Shown here piece after piece: positions 10,670 to 21,269 of a DNA stretch of 64,000 nucleotides; within the stretch, counting starts at the first letter, position 1; each line of letters starts with the position of its first letter. The translations under genes and the position numbers were made by a program. This DNA is from Gautieria morchelliformis. Its lineage: Eukaryota > Basidiomycota > Agaricomycetes > Gomphales > Gomphaceae. The notes beneath the pieces were generated by a model. The model searched no databases. It had not been told where the DNA came from and saw only the letters and a list, made by a program, of their open reading frames with translations. The DNA lies in contig WHVA01000541.1 in the NCBI GenBank assembly GCA_015179125.1, positions 1 to 64,000 of the forward strand. Reading direction: 5' to 3'.

Positions 10670-11480
10670 CAGCCCTGTTTACTTTTCAAGTCACAAGATT
10701 GGCCACACAGATGGGCTGCCCCGGTGCAGCTATGTGTGGTGTGAGCGTTACCTAAACATCTCAGCTCTGGAGACCTACATGTGTTTCGAGTCATGCCCCG
10801 CAGGTAAGCCACAATGTACATCACAGAAATCACAATTAGTGCTGCATCTGTGGTCTGTATGGCAAGTGTGATCCCCGGGATGATGGCGTGGTTCGACGCA
10901 AACAAAGCAGCATTGCTGACACTCCATTCTGCAAAGCTGGAGCCCTGCCGTGAGCTGGACAATCGCATCCTGACATTTCCGCTGCAGTTCCACAATTTCA
11001 GCATGCGAAGAGAATCTAGAGGAGTTACTGTCAAACCAGTCATGAACATGATTGATGCGGGCATCGCCAAGATTGCTGAGGTGCAAACAAAGAGCGGGTA
11101 CCCATCTTGGATCCGTTCGAGGATATTCACAGGTAAAGGTGTTTCGTAAGGCAGCCAGTCTCGTAGACACATCCGAAGGATCCTGTGAGTAGTTTTGCAG
11201 GTAGAAAGCCGCCGTAGAATCGGCACCTGGTGGTATCACCGTGGCGCTATCAATATCCTATGAATATAACTTCAGCTCTCGTGACTAAATGAATGCAAGT
11301 AAATGGGCCTTCAATGGCTCCTGCATCTCTGCATCGGCCAACCCAACTGTGAAAGCGGTAGGGAGTATACGTTCCAGCCTCTGAGCCTGTAAGGACCCCA
11401 AATTCTCTGTAGTGTTAAATTAAATTTGAGCTTGTGTACGATATAGCCTTGTAAAACGCACGATCTAAAGCCCCCCAGTC
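10670..11480 (-). pseudogene. Captured fragment of the giant GTPase/VWA gene (Cys-rich region)
   Basis: About 810 bp are nearly identical to 34950-35759, an internal part of the giant gene. The translation contains the exon starting M-I-P-P-G-A-D-S-T and the Cys/His-rich run (C-R-M-E-C-Q-Q-C-C-F-V-C; C-G-L-P-A-G-H-D). The intron between K-H and C-T-G (about 10780-10730) is retained, so this is a DNA-level copy and not a processed transcript. It has neither start nor end of the gene. It lies between a truncated family B LTR and a perfect hairpin followed by a full family B LTR. Differences from the donor are scattered substitutions. Confidence 0.9.
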
Positions 11481-11588
11481 GTTGCCCTGTTCGGCAACCG
11501 ATCTTCGCTGTTCGTACCACTCACCATAGCCACACCATCAACGCACGATCGACGTCCTTGGACTGACTTGGCAGTCATCGCTGGGCGG

Positions 11589-11661
11589 CGAAAGAGGGTC
11601 GAGCAGAGGAGGTGATAGGCCCAGGCTGGGCCTATCACCTCCTCTGCTCGACCCTCTTTCG
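11589..11661. repeat. Perfect 73-bp hairpin
   Basis: Two 35-nt arms are perfect reverse complements around a 3-nt loop (GGC). The inner part of each arm reads GGGCCTATCAC away from the loop, identical to the first 11 bp of the Harbinger TIR at 39496. The hairpin lies between the captured gene fragment and the LTR start at 11683. Confidence 0.95.
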
Positions 11662-11682
11662 ATGGTGTTCCTATGATCGGAC

Positions 11683-12672
11683 TGTCATGACTTGTGTATT
11701 TCCTGGATCTTGTTATCCCCATTCCCCCTTTCGCCACTTCTCCCCTATGTCATCTCCGTTCACCCTTCCTTGCATTTCTCCAAACAGCTATTCGCTGCTC
11801 GTGCATTTCGCCAGCAGGCACGCCATCAAATACAATCGACACCATTTACCCAGCATGATGGTTCATCACTAACCCCATCATCTTCTTAATCCAACCCCTT
11901 TGGGTGTTCGTATGGCCAGAGTATGTTCGCAGGATGTCCCTTCCATAAGTCGTGCGGGATCAACCCAGTAGACGAAGAGTCCGTGCAGGGTAGCATGTAT
12001 GTGGGTCCCAAGACATGGTTTTGGACATAAGTGCCTTCGCCACCTTTACTCTCCGCCGTTTCATGTTCGCACTCTTCCCTCACTCTATTGTATGTTTATT
12101 CCATCTACTTAGTATCATGACTGCGCACCCCTATCCAACCCTGACTCACGACGGCCTCTTTTCCATTCACTGATGCCTTACGAGCATTCAATATAAGTAG
12201 TTTACATTCGCATGTATATTCTCCAGTTCAATTATCATACGTCATCCATCTTGTGCAAACTTGACCTCGCTGTGATCATCGTCTTAAGCCTTCTCCTGGA
12301 GATTTCTATCTTCAACCAGAAGAGGACCTAGGCATCACTGGTGAGTTCTCATACTTCACCTTCGTTACCTTAGCCTTCAAACTATTTTCTGTGCCGATGG
12401 CGAAGGGTTCCGAAGGAGTACCTTCGCCAGCGAAGGGATTGTCGCTACTTAGACAACCCTTCCGTGACACCTTGCACGTTGCATCGTCAAGTGCCACAGC
12501 CTATTTCGCTACGACTGTAGATAGGGCGAGCTCCGCTCGGGCAGCCCCCTTATCTTGTGAACATTTATTGGTTCACCTATTCGCCGAATGGCATACCTAT
12601 TCACACAAGTCATTCGGGCATTCGCTGTGTTCACCAATGCACAATATTAACGCCTAAAAACCAATCTTGACA
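11683..12672 (+). repeat. Full-length family B LTR
   Basis: It runs from TGTCATGACTTG to CCAATCTTGACA, about 990 bp, and aligns along its length with the solo LTR at 53110-54132. Flanking pentamers (CGGAC before, AGTAT after) do not match, so it is not a clean solo LTR. Rearrangement or the gene-fragment insertion may have removed its partner. Confidence 0.85.
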
Positions 12673-12900
12673 AGTATGTGTGCGGACACACTATGTGTGA
12701 GGACATGCTACAGGTGAGGTCACCCTATGGGTGAGGCCATGCTATGGGTGAGGACACACTACGGGTGAGGACATGCTACGGGTGAGGATAGGGTATGTCT
12801 GAGGACACACTGCCCATGAGGCCAGGGTATGTGTGAGGACACGCTATGTGCAAGGACACGCTACGTGTGAGGACATACTACATGTGAGGACTGATAAGAG
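12673..12900 (+). repeat. Minisatellite with GAGGACACGCTAYGGGT-type units
   Basis: Units of about 20 bp (GTGAGGACACGCTATGGGTG and variants) directly follow the LTR end. They are related to the array at 7810-8600 and continue at 13621-13760. Confidence 0.85.
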
Positions 12901-13620
12901 ATACTCCTTGGATGTGTAGGTTTCGTATAGAGATGTGATTCAAGCTTCGAGGGAAGCTGAATCGAATAGAGGCCTGGTTGCTGAGAGAAGTACGTATACT
13001 ATGGTAACTGTTTCGGCTGGAAATCTCGAGACGATGGGGAGGTAAAACTACTGTTATTCGTACTTAACAATTACATTCGTCGGTACTATTTGACTACTGG
13101 GAAAAGACTCGGTGTCGATGCGTTACGTGCGATTCGTGACGCAGGAATATAGGGGGATGTGGTGTGGAGTCTGGGGCGAACCCTCAAGTGAATGGTACAA
13201 GGGAATACTAAGAGTTTGTTGTGTACAAGGCGGTGGTGTGGAGGGACATGTGCATGATATATAAGAGAAATCGTGGAGCTGCGGTCGAAGCCGCTCAGGG
13301 GCGATCGAATACATGTCGTGTCTTGATTGGGATTGAATAGGTACCTAAGCGGGGATCTGTGCTTCGGGTCGGTCCCTCGATCGAGATTGATGTGATTGAT
13401 GTATGTAATGTGATGACGATCGGCTTGGAATGCCCTGTACACATGCATGGCAATGTATTGGTCCGGTGTCGTGTGTATGCGAGTCAGGGGGTTCGGGGAA
13501 ATCTTTATGTGTCCGAGTGTGGACGCGGGCATGGGTTTTGGGGAACGTGTGGTTCGGTTTCATCAGCATGTCTTTAGATATAGATCTGGGTGATGTCATT
13601 GCTATCTTTACTTGATTATC
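12901..13620. other. No gene recognised
   Basis: The sequence is of mixed composition. The minus-strand open frames over 13086-13650 are His/Pro/Ser-rich, have no family resemblance and no clear start context. I see no repeat or element end. Confidence 0.5.
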
Positions 13621-13760
13621 ACAACAAGGACACGCTACATGTGAGGACATGCTATGGGTGAGGACACGCTATGGGTGAGGACATGCTATCTACTGAGGTT
13701 ATTAGCAGTTCCTACATGTGAGGCCACGCTACGTGTGAGAACATGCTATCTACTGAGGTT
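13621..13760 (+). repeat. Short minisatellite array
   Basis: The same GAGGACACGCTAYGGGTG-type unit as at 12673-12900 occurs here, with an embedded direct repeat GTGAGAACATGCTATCTACTG-type of about 50 bp (13680 and 13740). Confidence 0.8.
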
Positions 13761-13858
13761 ATTAGCTGTTCAACCGCCTCTTTGGTCACCAGGCAAAACA
13801 GATCGCATAGATCTGACTTCATACTATCCAGTCCTGGCATGTATAGTGGTTAGCTCAC

Positions 13859-14785
13859 ATGAGTGTGAGCGAGGGGCACCCAGCCCTCAGATACAAAGGG
13901 ATCAATTCACCACTCCCTGATGGATCAACTGCCTTTATTGTCAAGCTTGGAACACCGATCAATGAAGGCAACTTGGATGGGAGCGATAGGTGGCCTACAG
14001 CACCAACCGCAGCTGTGCAGATTAAACTGAGGACACCCATCACCAGAGAAGGAAATGTCCTTCCTATCATCACATCTATCTGCCTTGGGACTCATGCTTG
14101 GGATTTACTGAACAACAACCAAGGAAGGGACAGAGCACATCAAATCCGACTGCATTTTGGGTCTTCCCCCATTTCTGATTTTGGTATTGTTTCTCACCGG
14201 AGGATCAGCTGGAATATCTATATAAACGCATTGTCAAAATTAAGGATCCCCAAGGTCACTATTGGATCTATTCACAATGCACAAGGGCAAGGAATTGCTA
14301 CTGGAATGTAACATGTAAACTGTTCACTTTTGACATGTGTCTGGTGTGCATGGATTCCATTTTGATGAGTCCTTTCATGGTGGATTTCCTGATGGCATCC
14401 CTGCATGGTTCCAAGACAGTGCAGTGACTCCCAAAGTGGCACATCAACCATGGAATGGAGCCACTTTTCTGTTCTTCGAGATGAAAGCCTTCTCAAAGCT
14501 TTGAAACCTGTGGATTATGACAATAGGCACAATATTATAATATCTGATGATTCAGTCAAGACCATTACCACTTTCATGTCTAGAGTTGCTGCTAGGACCA
14601 TCACAGATGTAGAGAGGGAGGTCTGCATGTTCACATCTGTGTGCGCACACTACACACCAGGGAATACCCTATGCATACTGGGTGCACTAGGAGAACCGCA
14701 GTTCAGGTTGCAGCACAGAAACACTTTATCAAAGCTCCTCAAGGCCCTTAATTTGGTATCCCTGCACCTTGGGCAACCCAGCTGA
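13859..14785 (+). other. Two unrecognised plus-strand open frames
   Basis: Open frames at 13859-14311 (about 150 codons) and 14405-14785 (about 126 codons) are not low-complexity and have ordinary amino-acid composition, but I recognise neither. The second has an even hydrophobic pattern (I-I-I-S-D-D-S-V-K-T-I-T-T-F-M) suggesting a folded fragment. They lie between a minisatellite and a Helitron-like end, so they could be captured or internal element sequence. The minus strand over 13855-14073 is also open. No start context separates the options. Confidence 0.3.
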
Positions 14786-14929
14786 TAATGAGGTGTATGA
14801 CCCAGACCTTTATGAAGTAGATCATAGGTATATATGAACATCAAATATGGTGAAAATGCTTATAATCATCACACCTTTTGAGGATATACACACAGGGAGC
14901 ACATGACATAAAGGGAAACATGAGAAGAG

Positions 14930-15009
14930 GATATATTGTACATGATGCATTTTATTTACCCCAATGCATTTGACCTAAACCCCCACGCGAAGCGTGGGTA
15001 CCCACCTAG
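14930..15009 (+). mobile_element. Helitron-like 3' terminus, copy 3 (best preserved)
   Basis: TTTGACCTAAACCCCCACGC begins the terminal block. The stem CCCACGC / GCGTGGG closes over a GAA loop, followed by TACCCAC and CTAG, then T. This is the clearest of three related ends in the window and fits the Helitron 3' hairpin plus CTRR rule with insertion before T. Confidence 0.65.
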
Positions 15010-15293
15010 TAGCCAATGAAAGGAGAACGATCCAATGTCCCACAATGTCACATGGGTGGAAAACACGGTAAAACACTTGCAAAGCAATGCAAAACTTGTC
15101 AGCCAATAACATTTGATGGACAACATCACAAGCCACCAAAACAGAGGAAAACATATGGAAACCCCTGCCACACCCAATCACAGGAATGTGTAGTAAAGCT
15201 TGTCTGACACAATAGCCAATGAAAGGGCAACAATCCAATGTCTCACAATGTCACATGGGTGGAAAACCCAGTAAAACACTGGCAAAGCAATGC
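15010..15293 (+). repeat. Direct repeat, about 84 bp, 198-bp spacing
   Basis: The block beginning AGCCAATGAAAGG occurs at 15012-15095 and again at 15210-15293, sharing CACAATGTCACATGGGTGG and GCAAAGCAATGCAAA. No coding signal is seen. Confidence 0.8.
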
Positions 15294-15329
15294 AAATGAA
15301 ATGGTGTCGTATGCTTAATAGAAGACTAA

Positions 15330-15960
15330 TATTGAATTCAAAGCAGTCATGAGTGAGTGCACTATGTACTTTTTGTATTCCTCAACCCATTTGATGATTA
15401 AGACCTCCATTTCCTGTTCCTTGCTTGTGAATTGAAGGCAGTGCTTGATTATCCGCACAAGATCACAGAAGTGTCGATAGTATTTTCCATTTGGAAAATG
15501 ATTTCATAGAAGTATGGGACCAAGGCATTGAAACCCAAAAGACATATACTCAGCTTTGTACTTGGATTTTGTGATGTCTGGCATTGCTCCTACAAAATCT
15601 GATGGTATTGTTTTGTAAGCTCCAGTGGTTTCAAGACTGATGACCTCCCAGATGTGAGGGGCGATCCAATAACCTGGATCCACCAATGGGATATGCTGGA
15701 GCTTACATGATCTGACCCAATGATCAAGTAGCATCAGGCATAGGCTTTCAAATAATAAGTGCATTATATCATGTGGGAACCCATGAGGGAAGTGAACCGA
15801 CGGCAAGCATAGAATCATTGAGAGCCGATTAATGCCATACTCCATGCCAATATCGATCTGGCCACCAATGGTATTATCCTGATTCATCGCTGTGAGATGT
15901 TCCAGAAGATTAGTGGGGGTACGAGGGGGCAGGTTTCATGGATCATATATGTCCTTTGTG
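15330..15960 (-). pseudogene. Plavaka-type (CACTA) transposase, C-terminal part
   Basis: The minus strand reads D-I-Y-D-P, a stop, then N-L-P-P-R-T at the insertion junction. It continues through G-I-N-R-L-S-M-I-L and F-P-H-G-F-P-H-D-I-M-H-L-L-F-E (about 15800) to G-P-I-L-L (about 15510), then Y-Y-R-H-F-C-D-L-V and W-V-E-E-Y. These are hallmarks of the large transposases of Plavaka elements in mushrooms. The N-terminal two-thirds continue at 21448-23306 beyond the 5.5 kb TIR element. Two in-frame stops (after Y-D-P and after G-P-I-L-L) show decay. The C-terminus is cut near 15330, next to the direct repeats. Confidence 0.75.
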
Positions 15961-15967
15961 GGCTGCC

Positions 15968-15991
15968 CATATGGGTGTCATTCTGCACAAA
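15968..15991 (+). repeat. Left terminal inverted repeat core
   Basis: 24-bp core identical to the reverse complement of 21409-21432. It contains the palindrome CATATG at its outer edge. Confidence 0.9.
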
Positions 15992-16346
15992 TATTAAATT
16001 CCACACGCGTGCGCGCCAGAGTATGGGCCCACATGGGTGGTTGAGGGTGGTTAGGTGTGATGAGGATAAGCTAACAGTAAATCATCATGCCGACACGCCG
16101 AGCAACCATGGGTGTACTCGCAGCTGCCATGGGACGATTCTAAGAAGATGGCATCTTTTACAAATGAAAGGGATTTATTAGGTTGAAGTAACAAGATTAA
16201 AAGTGTAATACTAGTAGCTGTAAATAAAAGAGAAAGCAACGAGTGACTTATTTAAATAAATAAGATGCGCAAATTAGGCTGAGGGTAAATTATCCAAGAA
16301 AAAAAAAAAGGAACTAAAAAGATTGTGTGCTTCAAAGTTTATTATA

Positions 16347-17892
16347 CTAGATCAGGTCATCCCAAGGATTATCCGCTGTTGTTTTAATTGGACTGTTAAA
16401 TCCACCAAGCTTAGGATTCTTCATCGTTGCCTTGAAAGCATTGAATTGTGCTTCGACTTTGGGGGTAGAGAGTCGCTTAGGGAGTGCTGAGTCCAGAGCT
16501 GTTATTTCTTGCGGGGTGGGAAGAACTAATGTTGATGGTGACCCTTGCTCACTATCGGAGCTAATGACATATACATTATCTGGTCCTAATCATACAAGTC
16601 AATGCATGCTCCAGCTGTGGATTAAAAGAGCATACCTGATTTGATTTCTTGAGCATTTTCGATGTCAGAGGACCATTGGAAGTCATCATTGTCATTCGGA
16701 ATTGGAGTGGCAGTGTAGGATTTAGAAGTGCTTTGCTTCTTTGAGCACGTATAATGCCTGTGTGCAAGTTCGGGTTCGTCCTCAAGCTCTGCATCTGCTA
16801 TGGGTACCATTAATGAAGTCTGCTGCCATCTTTTAAGGTAGTAATGGATATACTTCCAAGCTGAGCGCTTTGATGTTGACACACCCTTTCCTTCCAGTTC
16901 ATGTATGACGTCGCTCAACTGTTTTTGGGACACTGGCCATGATTATCAGACAACACTGTGGACACGTTCAGATGTTCAAGGCTTACCAAGGTATAGCTTA
17001 CTGTCTTGCCAGCCTTTACTCTTACCGCCTTTTGCGTCTACAAAGTCATATCCGTCGGGAACTTGTCGGGAACTTCACGATGCAGGGAGAGGCGCGAGCG
17101 GCTTGCTTTCAGCAGGCACCAGGTAACTTCACCTCCATCCTTTTCAACTTCATCCATATACTCAAAGGCAATAGGTAGCATCTCCCGCAACCATTCATCA
17201 AGCTTCCGATGGGACCATTGGTTTGAGAGTTCCAATTCGCCAGGACTGCCAAATATAGCAAAACCAGCCTTGCTTAGCTGATCAATACGTTGTAAGTTCG
17301 GCTCTGCTGTTTCATTCAGTTTCCCCATATCCTATGATCTCAAGGTAAGTCTTATAATTAACTCAGGAAACCTTTTTCTCACATCCATTCCTTTGGGCAT
17401 CACTGTCAGCTGTCGCACACTTATTGATATCTCTCCACCATTGCTACGTTTCTGTTTTCGGCCCTTACCCCCTTTCCAACACTGCGTATATCTTGATTAG
17501 TGGACATCAAATAAATATTTCAAAGTAAGTCATACCTTACTACTACTGCCCTCATTGTCACTGACTGCCGTCTTCTTGAAGCCAGCAATTGCTTCCCGAC
17601 GTGCATCATCCTCGCTTGCACGACCCTTCCCCTTCATGTTCGATTTCACGGCACCACCCACAGCAGCGGCCTGCGCTGTGAATGTTGAAAGTAAGTCTTC
17701 AAAGGATTGGTTACCTGTCGATGACTGAGCAGGTGATGCAGTATGATCTGGTATTCGATGCCACGCGATTGTGTGCAAGCAGCCGGCACAACTGCTTGCC
17801 TCATTAACCCCAATATTTGCCTTTGGAACAAAGTGTGGACATGAGCAGAGGGTACCATCCTCTGCTCCAGAGTGTTTGCACTTTTGGGCCAT
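16347..17892 (-). pseudogene. Multi-exon Cys/His-rich protein carried by the TIR element
   Basis: The start is M-A-Q-K-C-K-H-S-G at 17892. The first exon contains C-S-C-P-H-F and C-A-G-C-L-H-T-I-A-W-H, a likely small zinc-binding module, and ends at a GTATGA donor near 17531. A short Lys-rich exon follows (about 17482-17365), then W-S-H-R-K-L-D-E-W-L-R-E-M-L-P (about 17200), G-W-Q-D-S-K-L-Y-L (about 17000), an exon from about 16930 to 16640, and a last exon ending N-P-W-D-D-L-I at 16347. That last exon has V-Y-V-I-S-S-D-S-E, resembling a phospho-type SUMO-interacting motif. A TAG near 17333 and a one-base frameshift near 17040 suggest light decay, although unusual splicing could explain the first. 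I recall similar unnamed mushroom proteins but know no function. It is co-oriented with the integrase-like gene. Confidence 0.6.
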
Positions 17893-18189
17893 GGACTGGA
17901 AGTAGAATAGTGAAAGCAAGAAAGGGTGTGAAGTGCTCGGTTTGTGACGGCATATAAATTTTCATGCGTAGCCATACATGTCTCGTTCACTCGCATCTTA
18001 ATATAATGTAGTTTTGAAAGACAACACTATGGGATCTGAAATTTACAACAATGGGATGAGACGTTGTGAAGCATAGTCTATCACACATAATAACTTTTCG
18101 ATGAACGAGAATATTCTTGATGATCTGAAAGGTACAGTACGTATTGGAGTTGAGTACAAGGTAAATTATGCCTACTATATGTCTTCTAG

Positions 18190-20209
18190 TTAATATACTA
18201 GTGTTTGCATAATATGAAGCCCTTGCGACCATACCACAGCACGAGAGTACCAAATAGACTCTGGTAGCTCTACAACCAGTTCTCGAGCCCGACATCCCAC
18301 GCGGATAGTCTCGTATTCCTGATAGCCATCCTCCCACTCAGCTGCTATCACTCCGTACCCATCAAGGATTAATCCCATCCCACGAGCTTGATCAAGTGCT
18401 GCAAAAAATATTGCCTCATGAAGTGGATTGCTGAAAGGTGGCTGGCTTCGAGGGACACATATGGCAGGATGATTAATATTGGCTTGAACGTCCATTGCCA
18501 ACTGGTCTTGTAGTGCGTCATGATTCTCATACTCATCGCCAACTTCTGAGTCAGAAACACTGCTATCTGTGTAGGTGTCAGCAGCCGGAAGTGACTGTGA
18601 GTCATCATCCATGTCCGAATCTTCTTCGTCCGGTGGATGACCAGCCCCTGTCAGACCTGCATGATGGACAATGGAGCCATGTGTTGAATAATACCTCTGA
18701 AGTGTGGTCATATTCGGAGACCATCGTGCCATGTTTGGCATTACTAAGAAACCGTATATCCTACAGAAAATGTCAGTCATTAATTACTATTGAAGAACTT
18801 AACACTTGCAAGCAGGCTTCTGTTATTGGTACTAGACATCAGGTGATTGTTCCAACCATCTTTGAACGCATCGCAGTCGGTGTTTATGAGGTCAAGGAAA
18901 AGCTCCTGTAAGAGCCATAGATGATGAGGGTTGAGGCGATCCAGGTGATGTAATTTTTCAAGGCGAGCAAAAAATGCTCGCCAACGGCGGCTGAACTGAG
19001 TTGCAACTTCGACCCATATTCACTCAATACAAGTGTTATGAGTTGACCTAAACAAGAAATGAACACTGATAGATAAATATGCGCAAAATAACTTACGACC
19101 CCCACATAAAGGAGCCACGTGATGGTCCACGGTGCATTATCATCCAAATGGCAAGCTTGATATTTTCACCGCCACGATCTCCATGGACACGTGATGGACA
19201 GCCATACTCAGTTACTGCATTCAAAAACAAGTCCAAGACGGTAGTAGCACGATTATTGGTGCTGGCACGCAGTGCAACCACCTGTTCTTAGTGTGAGTAT
19301 GAAATATTTATGTTGCGAAACTACATACTGTGTGATCATGTCCGTCTACGCCTCCATGAATAACAATTCCATACTGGATCAGTTTGTGCAAGCCATCGAA
19401 GTGCCAAATGGTATTTCACATGGTGGAAACATATTTGCGGCGTAGGAGCGTATCATGTTGGTGGAGCGCCTGTCCGAGGCCGTCAACTCATTGCAGTAAT
19501 TTTCGGACACACTCCTTCTGTATCCGTACACCATGGCGACCTAGGAATCCCATTGTATATCAAAGTCCAGAGTTTGGACGAAGCTGCTTGTAGAGTTTAA
19601 GTAGGAGATCAAGATCTATATCATTGAGAGTAGAGAAGCGTCGGCTGAGTCCCATTTCTTGCAGCTTGTACCTCAAAGTGTTCCGGTGTATTCCTAAGAG
19701 CTGTGAGAGAAGTTGTAGACTAAGGCGGTGATTCCCAGATACCACATCCTGCATCCACTCCATGTTCAGTCGCTTTGTTGGCCGGCCAACCCATCCGATA
19801 TGGATAGTGGTGACAAGTTCCATCCTAGATACAGTATTTGGCTCACTAAACAGGTGTGAATAAAGAATGATGACCCAAATCAGAAAATAGGAAAGACGTA
19901 CTTGTCCTCTGCTCCTTTTTGAGCGCTTGCCAGCTCCACCAGTAAATGACCTAGACATTGTGCACATGTCTTAAGCCATGGTTCTGGTAGCTGAGTAGGT
20001 CCCAAGTTCCCCAAGAGGTGGAAAATACGTCCTTGTATGAAATCTAAGTGGTATTTGATATGCAGCGAGTCACCATCCTCACGGTGGAGCACACGTAAAG
20101 CTTGCAAATATGACCTAGAAATAACCTGATGAGCTCTGTTGATGTTGTGTCCCCACCTGCTTGGTGGACCTGGACCTGGCAAATCTGGGAATGTGGGTAG
20201 GAGGACCAT
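18190..20209 (-). pseudogene. DDE (rve-fold) integrase-like transposase gene of the TIR element
   Basis: From M-V-L-L-P-T-F-P at 20209, an N-terminal domain (to about 19910) is followed by a helix-turn-helix region (L-L-S-Q-L-L-G-I-H-R-N-T-L-R, about 19690). The catalytic core shows W-H-F-D-G (about 19405), H-G-D-R-G-G-E-N (about 19185) and N-T-C-I-E (about 19025). The second Asp and the Glu are 35 residues apart, giving a DD35E-like triad. The C-terminal part includes W-N-N-H and a tail ending at 18190. Introns interrupt it near 19900, 19300, 19060 and 18800. The family resembles the putative integrase-core proteins found in mushrooms and some animals. Four in-frame TGA codons (at 19560, 19488, 19416 and 19020) inactivate it. 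Confidence 0.7.
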
Positions 20210-20305
20210 GTGTGCGACAGGTATCGGAGTTTATTTTGACTTCCTTTACTCGTCACCATTGCTTCTCAAAGTTCTACCTGCAGTTTTCTACTAATACCAT
20301 AGATA

Positions 20306-21269
20306 ATGACAGTCATTACTCGCCATAGTGAGTTTTACCTAGAAGATGGTTCAATCACATTACAGGTATGAGATTCTAGTTAGATTACAAGCTAAAACTA
20401 AATACCGGTCCAGATTGAAAATGTTATCCTCTACAAACTCCATATGTCACTCCTTCACAAATTTTCAGTTGTCTTCAAAGACATGTTTTCCATGCCGGCA
20501 AGCTCTTCACAGCCCTACCATGAGGGAATGAGCGATGAAAGCCCCATTATACTGGGTCTGCCATTTACAGTAAAAAAAAATGGACTATTTATTGTCGTGG
20601 TTTATGTGTCGGTAAGCCAGCATTAAATCAAATTTATTAATGGTTAAACTAAAACACCCTAGCTATAGTTCAGATCCTCCCCCCTTAGAGGGGCTTGTTT
20701 CGATCCTCGAGCTCGGAACATTTCTACAGATAGATGTCGCCAGGACTTTTGCAATCCAGGCCCTCTCAAACACTTCCCTGAACCTCTCTCTTGCACTTAG
20801 ATTCCAAATCAGTAACTGGATCGGATCAGCTTATAAAGAGCTTGTTGCGACACCAGCTCATCAACTCAGCCTGGAGGATGTGTCATTGTTAGGTCTCGCG
20901 ATCATGCATATTATCCACTCTACACAGTCAGAAATCCTCCATCTTCGCCTCGTACTCGCATATAACCCGCTGAAGATGGAAAAACACGATGCATCGTGCA
21001 AGAGACCCGCTCTCGGCTGCCAGGCTAGCTGGGAAGCTGCCTGGTGGGATGGGTTTGCACGCCATTATTTGCATCCAGATCGCCCGTGCACACCGCTCGA
21101 AGCACTCGCAAAGTTCAAGTCCACAAATATTGTGGGTGTCACAACAGCCTGCAGGCTTCAGGCCGTGGAATTTATCAGAGACCACGGAGTTTTGGACAGG
21201 GAATATGGTATATTGGAGGAGGGACTGAAGTTGCTTAAGAAGTTTGAGGGAACAGTTGTTGGTGTTTAA
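20306..21269 (+). CDS. BTB/POZ-domain protein gene inside the TIR element
   Basis: Exon 1 (20306-20365) begins M-T-V-I-T-R-H-S-E-F. A GTATGA donor and a CAG acceptor (exon 2 from 20414) join it in phase to V-I-L-Y-K-L-H, F-K-D-M-F-S-M and G-M-S-D-E-S-P-I-I-L, the core of basidiomycete BTB domains. A further intron lies between about 20600 and 20660. The last exon carries P-P-L-E-G-L-V-S-I-L-E-L, F-A-I-Q-A-L, L-E-D-V-S-L-L-G-L and C-K-R-P, the C-terminal region typical of this mushroom BTB family. No stop interrupts the exons I can read, unlike the neighbouring integrase-like gene. Such proteins are expected to dimerise and sometimes serve as ubiquitin-ligase adaptors, but a role here is unknown. 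Its start is only 97 bp from that of the divergent integrase-like gene, so they may share a promoter. Confidence 0.7.

Noticed and set aside
11683-12672. Clean solo LTR
   Set aside because: Flanking pentamers differ (CGGAC versus AGTAT), so a simple insertion with target duplication is not supported.
13086-13650. Minus-strand His/Pro/Thr-rich frames
   Set aside because: No motif, poor start context, biased composition.
7810-13760. CRISPR array
   Set aside because: Units are contiguous, with no unique spacers of constant length, and the genome is clearly eukaryotic.
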